NCBI GenBank assembly: GCA_036345935.2
Contig: JADWOT020001327.1
Span: forward strand, 42,834-106,833
Reading direction: 5' to 3'
Length of the DNA stretch: 64,000 nucleotides
DNA from: Taenia hydatigena
Lineage: Eukaryota; Platyhelminthes; Cestoda; Cyclophyllidea; Taeniidae
The position numbers were made by a program, and so were the translations under genes. This document shows, piece by piece, positions 1-13,049 of the stretch. The notes beneath the pieces are model-generated. The model was not told the DNA's origin and ran no database searches. It saw only the letters and a list, made by a program, of their open reading frames with translations. Numbering within the stretch: position 1 is the stretch's first letter; each line of letters starts with the position of its first letter.

Positions 1-300
1 AGCCATATAACACTGGAATGATAAAAAGGAAGGACAAATTGTGGGACTAAAATCGCCATTCTTATGATCAAAAATATTGGGATTCAACGGGCTCCTTGAA
101 GCATAGATATAGAGCTATCTGGATAATTGATACCTCCAGCAGTTGGAAGGCACTAAGCTGTAGGATTTCAAATAGCGATTAGCGGTTCTATTTAAGGTTC
201 TCGCAGGAATATTTTTCTTGTGTGCGATATTACGACAGTTTGAAATGTGCTGATTATTCGTTTCCAGAAAGGATTGAGGGCGGTGTGGTGGGATCAACTT
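1..300 (+). repeat. Dispersed repeat F, copy a
   Basis: This stretch aligns in direct orientation with 37745-37990. Shared blocks include the run around 'gacaaattgtgg', the block ending in 'ctgg.taa.tgat', and the right-hand end 'gtgggatcaact'. The similarity stops just after that last block in both copies. The left end may lie outside the window. No coding frame is shared by the two copies. Confidence 0.65.
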
Positions 301-3060
301 CGATTCAAATCTTACCAAAGTGCATAGCCTAACCCAATCTGTCTATTCTTCTCATAAAATGAAAAAATAACTTGAAATCCATCATTGTTACTGCTACGTA
401 CATCGTAATAAGAGCGATCAAGGTGGGCAAATGGGCCTCCAAATGGCAATGCATCTGGTAGGAGGCTAAGTTTATGCCTAGTGTTCCCACGGCACTGGGT
501 TGAAAATTAACGCCTGTGTGAATCGCTCCCTTGTTCACACAGTGTTCTTATGAATGCAATATCCAACGAGCCCATTGCAGATAAACTCTGATAATTTTGC
601 CAGGTGCAATCTCATGGCTCATATTATACTGAATACGAATTCTCACAGCCGATGTCTTAAGGACCCAAGGCCATGTGGACGAATTGTTTAGTCTCTCATG
701 GGCACTGAGTTGGCTAAATCAGTTAACGTTTCTGTTGAAGTAAATCATACAATACAACTAGCATCAAGAACAGTTGGGAAACTTACTTGGCATTTTCCGA
801 TTTCCTTGTGAATTTTTTGTCACTAAGTGATTTTTGAGGGGCTTGAGTGTAAATGATGAATTGAATATCAAGACTTTCCCTAGGACTTGTTTTACAGCTC
901 CACTTGCCTCTTGGCCATTCATGGCTGATTTTCTGCAACGCGTGTGGTGGAGAAGAGACCCTTTCTTCGCATACGTCTGTAAGGGAGGATTCTACTGCCA
1001 CTGAGTTAGTGAAGAAGCTACGTCGACTCTTTACTTGCGTTGAGGCTGGACTTATGATTTATACCATCAAGTGGCATTCAATTCGCAACGGCAATTGCCA
1101 AATGAAACCCATTCACTCGCGTTCAAATACTTTTAGGTAGTTGATTCAAGTTAATGCTGCGATGGCAAAACTTTATTGAATGCAATTTCTATTATTCTTT
1201 TCATTATCCTCTTCTGTGGTCAAAACCACGTAATTTGAAAAGAGAACGAGAGCCTCCGCTTGTTTATTATATGGTGGATTTGAAGTATCAGATGGATTTT
1301 GCGTTTTATGTGTATTTAGCTAATGCAGAACAATGCACCATTCTAACATTCCTGATGGAAATTCATCATTACTTGCGATTCCGATGAGAGTCGATTCCAT
1401 TAGAAGGCAAATCATAGCATGCGGAGGAAAAGACCATCCACGGTTTAATGGCCGTATGCACTTGGCTTCCTTTTGCAATAAAAGCACAAGCATTTGCGTT
1501 AATCATGTAAGATGCAGTAAAATTAACATAAACAAGTTTGTTTTATCAGGTCACAACTCTTGTCTCCTGAATGAAGTGAGGCGCCGACGCAACGAACTTC
1601 TTGTATGGCCCCTTTCGGTCATTCAGCTTGTGTCTATACGCCCCTAACTTCTAATGCGTATTAAAGCGGTCAAAAATTTGGATGTTAGACGGCTTAGCTT
1701 CATTGTGGAAGAGCAAGTTTCACGCAAGTGTTGATCCGCATTCACATTAAAATGACTGCCCACTTCTAAGTAAAACTAGTCAAGTTACAGCTCATAGGAG
1801 TAACACTGTTAGGTCATTATTATCGAAGCTAAACTCGCAAGAATGAAGCAAGCTTAATGCACTTGTTTAATAGGAGTCACGATGTCGCTAAGTGAACAAG
1901 GATAAAGTGGCAAATAATGGATTTCTCGTTTCATAGAGACTCGAAGTAAAATGAATCATTCACGGAACGCAGGATACGAACCGAGTTATTGCACATATAT
2001 GAGTCAATTGATCATCGACTGGACCACACGAATTTTCAATCAAAACTACCCGCAGGTAAGTATAGGCGACTGCAAAGGCCACAAAACTTAAGGCAGATTT
2101 ACTAATTTTAACGATGCATGATGTATTCACAAACTTTACCAATTGCAACGTAATGAGCGCTAAAAATAACCTAATCATGATGCTTGCATTTTTCCCATGT
2201 TTTAGCGCTACGAATGCCGCTACGGATAAAAGTATGGAGGTAAGCATTGTAACCACATGCACTGGCCTGCCGATGTTCAATGTATTAACCTTCTTGGTGC
2301 ATTTAAAAATGCTGCCTTAATCTCTCGTCCGTTACACAGCCACATTGCAGAAAGAGTTGTACTTTGGCCCGTAAATCAGCAAAAGGTAAAAGTCGACAGA
2401 GTAGCAAGCTTAATTAGGTCCTCGTAGCTTTAACTTGGGCTTGCTACAGCCCAACTCAACAAAGCGACCTAATGATCCACGTGGCTAAGTGAAATGTAAC
2501 CGCGGTGAGGCAATTTTCTGTTCTCATCATCTTCTACTTCGACTAACCATAAAAAACAAGATAAAAACATCAATTGGCAGACATATAGAGCATCCTCTGG
2601 CAAAAAAGACATAAGATAATAAAGTTCGTCGAAATTTAATTAAATTGTGCTTAACTGAACCACATTTTGCCATTAGCAATTAATTTTACAATCCGAAAGT
2701 TCCATGTTGTTGACCGATTTAAGGACCTCAAAGAAACAGCCAACAATTTGTACCGAAAAGCTACCATTAATTCAAATTACAATCTTATGTGGATTAGCAA
2801 CATCCCGCGATTTATTCAATGGACATTTCCTTAGTCTTCAAATAGAGATCTATAGCATTACTTTCCACTCTAGAGACGCACTTTTCATGCAGATGTCTAC
2901 TTGAGTTAACACAATCTAAGCAGCGAGGTTTGCCCGCTAAATTGCTTTTAATTTTTTCTTAGTCCACCAACGAAGGTTTTAATATTGCAAATCAACTTTC
3001 CTTTTGGAAATGCGACGGTTGTGGTGCTATGCGAATCTTGCAGAATTAGTAATATTTCCT
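301..3060. other. No supported gene
   Basis: Only short frames (at most about 106 codons) occur, on both strands, without a signal peptide, family motif or convincing splice context. I saw no internal repeat. Probably intergenic or deep intronic DNA. Confidence 0.6.
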
Positions 3061-3320
3061 CCTACTTCGTCCAAAATGCCTATTGTCACCTGCGCGAAGG
3101 GATAGCTGAAGTAGTCTTGACTCAGTGATCCTGTAGGCCACCGGCGGCTTTAATGCAGAAGACGCTTTGGATGAGAGCAAGAAGTCTGCGATGTGACCGC
3201 AAACAAACGCACACATACCCTAAGGGGTCTTGCATTTTTAAATACGAATGTCCACACGTAATCGGTAGACTTCCACACACTGAACTCGACACCTTCACGA
3301 GTGTGCTGCCAGGGATATAA
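3061..3320 (+). repeat. Dispersed repeat B, copy a
   Basis: Positions 3112-3316 align in the same orientation with about 5476-5690. Shared blocks include 'gatcctg.aggcca', 'aatgcagaaga', 'gagagcaagaagtctg' and 'cttc.acacactgaact'. A weaker match continues to the left. The second copy lies just upstream of the candidate secreted-protein promoter at 5294, so B may be a duplicated upstream region. No similar gene was seen beside copy a. Confidence 0.7.
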
Positions 3321-4990
3321 ATTGCCCTTTTTGCTTGCGTAGCAGCACCAATTTTCCAAATAATGGTGCGCACTCCTTTGGAATTATTTCTTTTACATTT
3401 GTTCTCCAGCCATCGTTTAAAATAAAGCCCTCAAGTGGAACAAACACTTCATTTCAGAAGTACTTTTATACCATGAGTCCAACCAGACATAAATTAACTA
3501 TTTTTCATAGCACTATTTATCATCCAGGGCACAAAATCTTCAAAGGTGAATTTCTCAAGACACCCTAACGCCACGTGTCTTTATTCACAACTATTCGTTC
3601 AGCTAGGATAATGTTAAATGTTACTTGCGATGCTTGTGCCACGCTTTTGCGTGTGTCACGAAATTCGTTCCCTTATGTATGCATTTATCTGAATGCAGGA
3701 AGACGTGTAGATTAAACTCCCTAGAAATGCATTTGGTTTAGAATTATATGTCAATACATTCGTGAGCAACATCTAGAATGCTTTAACTAACGTGTTGCGG
3801 TTAACATTTGCCATATCGTATTCAGTCGTCCGCCTTCAACGTTACCACACACTTTCCGGTTTGGCGTAACTATTTTAAACACGCTACTTTGGGACAATGT
3901 AATGCTTAAATTTTGAAACTTTGATTCTGCTGTTTTTACCTTGTGCGTAATGATACATCGCATGGTGATGCGTGCGGCTACTCTACGTAAATTTTCGGTT
4001 ATATTGTCACAAAATATGACCTGTTACGCATACGCAAACTCTGGTTCTACTCGCCAATGCAAAATGCCGTTATTCTGGATATATGTTAGCTCTAAACGGT
4101 CAATGTTAAATGTCTACTCCTCTTTTTTGTTTGCCTATTAAGCGCACTATTGTAATGCCTTAAACTTGCGCAATCGTGTTTGTTATTGTGATCGTAAACC
4201 TTTGTCCACTGCACAACTCTCCACCCACCTGCAGTAGAACCACCTTGAAGGTCACCACAAAATGGTATTTACGCAAGTACGGCAGATGCGATGAAAAGGA
4301 AATACAAATCCAAGAATAGAACAGTTCAGGTGAGTTCAAGGGGATCGGGCGCAGGTGTTGCGGTATAATAAAGGGGGTTAAGCAAAACGTTAAGTTCATA
4401 ATAACATTAAAACGTCAAACGTACGCAATCTGACGAAATTTGTAGCTCCATATTCCTCCTTTACCAGCTGGGGCCCTAGTTTATCCAAAAGTAGCGCTAT
4501 GCATTTTGCAGGAATTAATACAATCATGAGAAAAGTAAACACCTGAGAATTCCGTGTTTGCTTTCAAACTGACTTGGTAGTTAAAATTGATGCTGATGTT
4601 CAGATTTTTGAGTAACCAACAGATTGTCATTTGTGTTAAAGCTTCTAATATACGCGCATTGTGAAGGCGTAGAAGCAGACTATTACAAGCTCTGACCAAT
4701 AAAGTTGCTTTTGGTGGAAATAATTTTCCATCAAAGAGATTCTTTTCGGCTAACTATATCATAAGAGATCAAAAATGATTGATTTGGTGCGGCGAAATAT
4801 CTTCAAGGTCGAAAAAAGGTAAAGCAATTTGCTAAAACCTAAAAGAACAGCAGTTTGCCGCAAGCAAACTTTTGAATTAACTAAATTAAAGTGCGTTCAA
4901 TTTTAAGAAAAGGCACAAATCTATCTTATTAGTCTGAATATTTCAAGAGCGGTAAGGGTGTAATCCTTATACAATCCAAGCCGATCAGTC
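3321..4990. other. No supported gene; one unrecognised frame
   Basis: The only frame worth recording is on the minus strand at 4481-4699 (about 72 codons, four cysteines, ending in TAA). It lies downstream of the donor at 4998 and has an acceptor-like 'ggtcag' before it. However, its phase does not join the exon at 4999-5182 in either frame, so I do not call it exon 2. The rest is featureless. Confidence 0.5.
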
Positions 4991-4998
4991 AAACTTAC

Positions 4999-5182
4999 CT
5001 CAGCCTCGACATGGACAGCAATGCTGCGCGCACATTCACTACACACCGTCATGCATGGCATCTCATAGCGAAAGCACCCGTGGCTGTACTTTGGCATCGT
5101 AGGATATATTAACCAGGGCTCTGTGCTCATCAGGGGCGGAAGCAAGAAGAGCAGTGACCATGAAAAGCGTCATTAGCTTCAT
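4999..5182 (-). pseudogene. Possible first exon of a small secreted protein, frameshifted
   Basis: On the minus strand an ATG (5182-5180) opens with MKLMTLFMVTALLASA, a textbook signal peptide: a lysine, a hydrophobic core and a small-residue cleavage motif. The frame runs 39 codons to a TGA. A second frame then carries a cysteine-rich segment (GCF, PCMTVCSEC, then VHVEAE) up to an excellent splice donor, GCTGAG|GTAAGT, with GT at 4998-4997. The exon is 184 bases, one more than a multiple of three, so a single inserted or lost base between the two segments would explain the break. A TATA box lies about 110 bases upstream, with repeat B beyond it. I do not recognise the family and could not place exon 2. 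It may be a recent pseudogene or an assembly error. Confidence 0.4.
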
Positions 5183-5293
5183 TTTCCAAATGAAAATTTC
5201 TTGCTTTTACCGTTTGCTTTCGGATCGTTTCCATTGGCCAAGCACGACTTTCAAAACTGGTCAGTCTGTCATCGCGATTGGTTTGCAAACCCA

Positions 5294-5299
5294 TTTATA
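5294..5299 (-). promoter_or_regulatory. TATA box of the secreted-protein candidate
   Basis: The minus strand reads gaaTATATAAAtggg here. Transcription starting 25-30 bases downstream would leave an untranslated leader of roughly 85 bases before the ATG at 5182, a normal spacing for a compact animal promoter. Confidence 0.45.
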
Positions 5300-5439
5300 T
5301 ATTCGCAGCCTCCGGAAAAGCTTTCTGAGTAAAAGAAACGCAAGCCATGCAGAAGAGGTCCATAATGCCTATTACAGCCTTGATTTACAACACAAAGTTT
5401 TAGTTTTTTAGCTTCCAACACTTAAGTTAAGCTATTTTG

Positions 5440-5690
5440 GAATCGCATGTCTACGAACCTACTCGAAGTGCTAACTGAAATAGTCTCGGCTTAGCGATCC
5501 TGCAGGCCATCAGCAGCTCTAATGCAGAAGATACTTTAGGCGAGAGCAAGAAGTCTGTGGTGCGGCCAAAAATAAACGCAAACATACCTACAAGAGACTT
5601 CTATTTTTTAATACGGATACTTTCACGCAAATACTAGACTTCTACACACTGAACTAGAAACTTTTACGTGCATGCTGGCGGTGGAGTGGT
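5440..5690 (+). repeat. Dispersed repeat B, copy b
   Basis: This is the second copy of the repeat at 3061-3320, same orientation, about 2.4 kb away. The core is 5476-5690. A further shared block, 'aataggcatt.tggac' on the minus strand, occurs closer to the candidate promoter, with different spacing than in copy a. This suggests insertions or deletions since duplication. Confidence 0.7.
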
Positions 5691-8600
5691 TTAATTAATC
5701 GTCTTCAAATTGGACTTTGCTCAAAGTCACATTAATAGCGTCAAGTGCCGCAGAACTTCTCTAGGAGGAATCTAGGCAGTTGTATGATCAGCATTTCCAT
5801 AAGTGAAAACATGACCTTATCAACCAACCTCTCTCCTTCTAAACGAATCACTAGCACAGATTCATCGTGCGGAATTCGCAGTGATAGTAAAGATATGCAA
5901 ACCACGGTGCCTGTAGTGCAGCAAATGGTGTACGTCTCACAAAAACTAAAAAAAGAATAGCCACCAATTTCAGTTTAAACATCATTAGAACAGAATTTTA
6001 AATGTGAAAGGCAATGATAAATTGCAGAAGTCAATGCGTCCTCGTAGTTAAAATGATAGCAATAAAACCAGCGCGATCCACAAACAAGCATAATTATTAC
6101 GAATTCATAGACTGCAACTAATGCATGCATTTAATTACATACGATCCACTTGTTTAAATAAAGATGGAATGTGTCTGTGACCCTGGCTATGCGGAGGCAA
6201 TAAAAAATAAAAACGTGTGCAATCGTTGCAAAACTTGGTAGAAGCCCACCATTAAGAAATTAATTGAGGGCGACTGTAATGAGCTAAGCATTTGTTTTAT
6301 AGCAACTATGGCAGTCTTGGCGTTGTTGTAGAAATATCTTCTCTCAATGATGTATGCATTGATCTCAAAGTAATGTATTGACTCAATGCCAATCAAAATG
6401 GANTAATATCGGTACTCTGCGAAGTGCAAGTGTTCACTTCATATCGCTTGAAGAGTCCTTCTCCTAAAAATAGATAATAATTTAAGTGCGTTCAGTCAAA
6501 TAGCACGCAAAAGTCTTATCAAGCCCTAATGCTAAAAGGTCTGCGATCATTTGGGTGTGCACCTGTTACCCAAGACAGTTTAGCTCATTCCCAATATGCC
6601 TCGATTAATGGCCTTGCGCTAAGCTGATAGGGTCTGACGACCGCACTCAATTGCTTACAGGTGCGGATGCGCCTTTTCTCAACCATGTGGTGTCTCAGTC
6701 GCGCTTGCTATTGTTCATTTCGTGCCTGATAGCCCTAGAGCATAGAGTATCGCATTAACAGAAGAATACTGATTGGGCTTATTCGATCCACAAACCATTC
6801 CACTGACAGCTGGGCTTTGCACATGCCCACTTGCTGTATAACATTAGGCGAGTTGTGGTGGCACGAGTTCCAGCCAGTCAAGTGCCTCCTTCATGCTATT
6901 ATTCTAAGTAAGGATCGCACTCATTTCATGGCTTCAGGTAATTCTATGTTATCAATAACTGTGGCGGTGAAATGGCCACCCCGATATTTTTGTCTCAAGG
7001 CATATGTGCAAATCTGCAGCAAACTTTTCACATCATTTTCGATGCAATAACACTAGTCACCCTCCCATGTTTCTTCTTTTTAAATAATACATGTAATTTA
7101 AAGGCTCACAAGAAACAGAATTCTGGCTTAGTGCAGGAATATATTTCTAAAAACAATGCATCCTATGAGGGATTAAATATTTCTCGGTAAAGAATACGGT
7201 TTCTCATTGTGCAGTGAAGAATGGATGGCGGTCTGTGGCTGTTGAACTATCTGCATTGACTGAATGCTGACTTACCTGCAACCATAAGTGCCACCTTAAA
7301 GCCGTTGTGCGCATAGCAAATCGCTTTGCGATTCGTCGATGTGTCCAGGCCAAACTGCTGTAAATTTACGCTATTTTAAGATGCGACATATGGCGCAATC
7401 ACACGTACGTTAAATATCGTTAGCGTTTTTACAAGAAGCCCCATCGTTCCCCACCTTCTTTCATTTCTTTAGTATGCTATCTAATTTATGCAATTGTTTT
7501 GGAGTTTTTGGATGTGTGCACCTAGCATTTATGCCCGATTTGCACCAGACGAAATAGCTGGTCTCCCAGCCATGGTTCGTGCCTAGTGCACCTATCAAAC
7601 TCTTTATTAAACGTCTTACTCATCTTCAACAACTTTTTGTTTGAAACAAGATTGACATAAAAGGGTCGAACTCACTGATCAGGACCTCATTAGGGCCTGG
7701 GGATTGCTCCTACAAAGTGATAAGAAGTGATTTCCTAATCATTTCTGAAGTTAGGGCACTGGATGGTCATCATTTACCAGACTAACGAGGATGCGATTAG
7801 GTTTCCAATGTGGGTGAGTAGCTCCAGTTCTATCTGCTAATACGGGCTGCTCAATCGGCCATCGAGGGTGTGTCTGCCTAGCTTTTGGCTAGTGAAGAGT
7901 GGTCTTGAATGCGTCCCGGGCTTAGGTCTGAGTTGGAATGTGTTTCCAATTGCATCACAGCCACAGGGTAGGGCTAGTAATGAGCGCACATCGATGAATA
8001 CTTGGCACCTAACCTTGACAGACTTATTATCTCCAAAGTGCGGCCAACAAAATAAACAAACAATGGAGAGCAAGGGACAAAGCGCGAGACAATTTCTACT
8101 ATGTCCAGCACAAGAGCATGCCTACTTAAATATTAATAAAAATGAATGACGATGTGAAGAATTATGCTCTTCAATGCAGAAAAATCGACCGCAATGGGTC
8201 CTCTGATTGCCTAGTCAAGACAGAGGAGTATCAACTCGAGAGTTGCTTAAATTAATGAATCCTGCGATAAAAACACTGTGTTTAGCAAACTTGCATATGG
8301 GCTGTCTTATTTAGTTAGAGTAAAAGAGGTAATTGTGTTCATAGATTTGAAAGAAAGTTGACGACAGTGCCAGAGTCATGGAAGAGAATAGAGCTGAAAT
8401 GACCCAAGTGGTGGAGGTAGACCCGCCACTAGTGGTGGATATCACAGGATCCGAAACAAGTCTCCTGGTCGTGATTGCGAAAGTAGTTTTGGTCTGTTCA
8501 GTAGCAACAGGCGCTTCTTCTCTCTCTATGCGAAGCGCCGAATTTCATCTATGTTGCTATTCAGCATACATGCATGCCAGCTAATTTAAAAGTGTGCATG

Positions 8601-10555
8601 ATGGGTAATTGGAGCTGCCCCACAAAGTACGCCAAATTTACTATCTGTAGTCGACTTCATGGCTAGAGATAGTAATAATCGACTCGACGATTTAATTCCA
8701 AAGCCTTGGATAGATACCATTGAGGGCTATGTTCAAACAACATTCAACAGTGATGTAACTGCGCTTACTTTTTCGCTATATCATTTAATATTTTGGGTCT
8801 ACGTGGGCCATCAGTTTAAATGAGTGTACTAACAATAGCAGAATTATTTTGTCCTGATTTAAAGTCCGTGAACATAAGGTCTCGATTTTCGGTGATGAAG
8901 GAATCGTCGTGATACCTTTTGTCGGGATACCGACTGACAAAATAATCAAGAACGGAGCGTTGAGAATTAGACGGTGGATCCCACGATATTCGCATAACGC
9001 CAATATTGACGGCTACGAGTTGCACATTCTTGGGTACACTGAGGTCTACACAAAAGCCTTGAATTTGTCATTACTACTAGGAGAGTGATGAGGTGCTTCT
9101 AGCCTTGGCGTGCTTCCACGTGACACCAGGCAAATAGGAATAGAAATAAGGTGATCAAGCATTAGGCTGGCCGAGTGAATGATAAAGTGTAATGTCAAAA
9201 ATAAAGGTCCGCACGAATCGCCTTATGCACCAATGGGTCAGCTTACAGGCTATAATTTACAAAAAATACGAGCCCATGTTACCAGCAGATCCGTCTTCTT
9301 AATCTGATGTTCCGCATCTCACAAATTGTATAAATTAAAATAACCAAATTTCATTTGGGTTCCAAAGCTACCACTTCCTCATTTAAAGCACCTAGAATTG
9401 CGCATCTAAAGCAACAAGCAATGTAAAGCATTAAAGCAAGCAGCCGTTAGCAGTGAGAGTATACAGGAGGTGCTTACACAAATGACGGCATTTCAACTTG
9501 AAGCTTATTATCACCCACTTTATAGCTTCATCGTAGTTCTTTTGGTCTGAGGAGAGAAAAAGGCACCCGCCCTCGTGGTTAGGCAGAGGATGCATAGATT
9601 ATAGCACCTGCACAATAAGTACGCTTCCGATAGTTGGCGCTTTTCTGAACACCCTTCAAGACAAAACTATGCCAAGTGTTCCACCGCAAATTACCAAACG
9701 CAACGAATTGTCCAGCCTGTTTTACCCAAAACAATCTTTGCAGCTCTATGTGGCATGAAGGTAACGGCAGTGGGATCCATCCACACATGAACTATATAAA
9801 TCACAGCACCCAACTTCAAACTACGGTAAGTTAAGTCCCGCTTTCAACAGAGTAAATATAAATTAAACAATAGTTAAGAGATAAACAGGAAAGGCGAGGA
9901 AAACGTTAGGATTGGTTAAAATGTCAAAAAGTGAATTTCTACTTAACAGTACGCTGTAGCACTTCTCTGCTATTTATTTGATGACGTATTTTACTTATCT
10001 TTTCAAAATTGAATACCTTAGCAAATACCATCATGTGTCGAATACTGTTAACCATATGCCAATTAGTGCAAAGCATAGAAAGATAACTGCTTACTGATTG
10101 CCCCCTCAAACTCGCCTTGTGAGACGAAAGTCGCTGACAGAACGAGGCATAGTTGAATCAACATTTCTCTTCCAGGGATAAGGCGTATTCACAGTCCATA
10201 CACGTGTACTCCAAAGAACGTTGTAGGCCCGTGGAATGGTCTGTCCTTCATCACACGCATTGTGAAGTCGCATGTTATTGGGTCGCTTAAGTGGATGCGC
10301 TAAAGAGTCTGTTGGGGTCGCCTGCTTTAGCGATGTAGCATTTACATTGAACTATGTGACGAGCTGCGATATAAAGAGTAGGAAGTATTGACAAACAAGA
10401 ATGTCCGCGTAAGCACTAGGACGGTGGAAGCAAATAAGTATTTAGTGCCCGAGCTAATGAGTTCTCATTGCGAGCTTAAAAGTAGTGATTAGAGCAAGAA
10501 GGAATTCGCCATAGTTTTATCGACACAAACATCCAGTCGAATGCTGACAGTAGAT
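5691..10555. other. No supported gene; one ambiguous base
   Basis: Nearly 4.9 kb with only short frames on either strand (the longest about 93 codons at 7868-8149). None has a motif, a signal peptide or paired splice sites I would defend. An undetermined base (n) is at 6403. No dispersed repeat shared with the rest of the window was noticed. Confidence 0.55.
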
Positions 10556-13011
10556 CAGGATAGCCTTTTCTACAATCTTCTTATTTTTCAGTTCCCTTTC
10601 TCTTTCTCACCAAGACCCATTGCCAGTGAGGCGAGTCTAATTAAGGCGTGTCTGGAGGAGGAAGCAGAAAGAGGCAACTATAGTGTATTTCATGTCAGTA
10701 TCTTCCATCCGGGTCGCATACGCAGGTTGAGGGTAGCAGTGAAGGAGATTTATAACGGCTTTAATGTCAAAGCCATTTTTGAGGATAAAAGATTGTGCAG
10801 GTTCCTGCACCAACGCAATGTACGTTTCTTTCGACCCCTGCTTTGGTACGCTTAAATTTGCATGCAAAGTACCAACGAGAGAGGCCTCTACTAGTAGGCC
10901 ATAAGTAGTTGAAGCTAAGCAAGCGAAGATGTGGATTAGGCGAAGGAAAGGCGGAGAGAAAGAGGATGGCACGATGAATGGAGGTAAGATGAAATGATAA
11001 AGAAAGAAAAGGAAGAGCCTCTACCTATATTAGGAAAAGCCGGGTCGCCTCTCGACATCAGCCACATTGAAATGTTTGCAAGCGGTACCATATTGAGGCA
11101 AAATTTAATAATCTGATTCCTTCAGCAGAGTCTGTTATAAAACAGTAATCCATTTGGCATCCACCCAGACGCATACCGCCCCATCCACATGAAAAATTTG
11201 ACTGCAAGAATGAAGGACGGATTGCAAGAACAGAAAATACCAACGATTTTTGCACCGTCTGTGAAGAACAAATGCAGCAATGTCTAATGCAGCTCATGTA
11301 TAGAAGTTGTGATACGCATTGGTGACGAGGTTCAGTACCGCGTTGTTCGCAACGTAAGGTTGGCGTTTTTTTAAGGAATAGAAGGGCTGTGTAATCGTGC
11401 TAACCCACGCAGGTTTCATTGTTTTCGTGCACACTTTCGCCGATATTAGTCACATTACATTTTTAAGCGCACCCACTTTACGATATGCAATTCAAGCCAC
11501 TCACTTGCAAGATAATTCTTGTCCTCTGCACGATTCTGTGGTCACCGATATGCTACGCATAGAAGATGTGGGCCATCCCACCAAAGTAGTCTCTCACATC
11601 AATTGCGATCGGCTATGCAAATCGCCGTTCTTGTGACGTACATTGTCACTGCCTAAGAGGCTGACAATGCTTGTCAAATTTTTTACACTTAATCATGATT
11701 CAGTTTAACCAAACAATTAGGTTTTAGAATCCAAAATCCTGGCGTTGTTGATAGTGCGTATGGATCCCTAGAGGATGTAGAAAAGACAGCATGGCCTCTG
11801 ACACCTTACTGTGCCAATGAATGAACCCACGAGGGCTGCTGGTCATTTGGGAGGTTAGCTATTCAGGTGAGTGGCTCGACTAATCAGTCATTTAACAGTT
11901 TGTCCGATGGCTAATTTGAGCCTGACTAGCTAGCTATCAAATGCGACAGTGACTGCAGATGAGTCAGGTAATGCCAACATGCGTCACATCCTACTGGTAG
12001 TCAAACGTGGAGAATATGATAGCGCAATGAAGTGGTTGACTATCGTGCCTTCGACTCTCGTCTTAACCATCAGTGCTCATGCTCCCTTGATGATGTGACA
12101 CCATGATGACAAGATGGTGTATGGACTCCAAAATTATTTGCAAGTAGCGCATGCAACACTTAAATAGGTAGATGAGCCATGTGTCCGTAAAAATGTTGGA
12201 CGCCTCAAGCTAAAGGAACCGGCAAACCCACCTTCACAGGCTCATCAGGTTCCTGCTAAGAATGCGCTACCCTGTTTCACACTGAAAGATTAAACTCATG
12301 GTAATTAAATCTTTCGCATCTCAATGACACCCACATGATTTGTGGTTAGCTTAGGCCCAGATCTAAAATTGGAATATGATTACGACTGCGGATCATAACT
12401 CTTAAAGCTCGCCGATCTCACGTTGATGCTCCATCATTAGAACAGCATTTAGAGAGCGTAAAGTTAGTCGCCGGAAAGCAAAATTAACGTTGTCTAATTT
12501 TAGAATCTTTATTCCTTAGTCTTCGACGTAACTTCAGCATGTACACCTACCACTGTAAAGCTGTGAGAAAATTCATAACTTGAACTCGATGTTAGGAGGT
12601 CAGCAGCAAAGGTTGAGGCAGGAAAATGCGTCGCGGTGTCTGCAAGTACACGCCACCAGATGCCACGCGTGTGATTATGCTGCACGCAGGAGGACAGACA
12701 TAGTCAGAAATATCCAGTTGCATAATCAAATATTCTCCCTGATCGACTCTTTAAGTCACATAATGCAAGCAAATAGTCGTTGACTCATCAAATTTGCATT
12801 TTCAAACTTATTATTACCTAAAAACTTCTTATTCTCATGCGCAGTGGGAGATAATGGTAGCAATATAGCCTATAAAACGCCTCTATAGTGATAACGGCAC
12901 CGAGCTAATATATTTTTCACTGCTCGAAAATTACAAAACACTTAGATCTTGTCTCAAATGCACCCACTGCATTCATGAAAAGTGTAGGCTTTTCAAATAG
13001 CATTGAATGTA

Positions 13012-13017
13012 TTTATT
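13012..13017 (-). terminator. Poly(A) signal of RU copy 1
   Basis: AATAAA on the minus strand, starting 33 bases after the TGA at 13050. The same hexamer occurs at the same spacing in the other two gene copies (32372 and 60329), so it was very probably part of the ancestral transcript. Confidence 0.6.
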
Positions 13018-13049
13018 TTGAAAGCTTTTATGCACTTCATCAAAGCCCA

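Noticed and set aside
4481..4699. Second exon of the secreted-protein candidate
   Set aside because: The phase after the acceptor-like site does not match either frame of the first exon.
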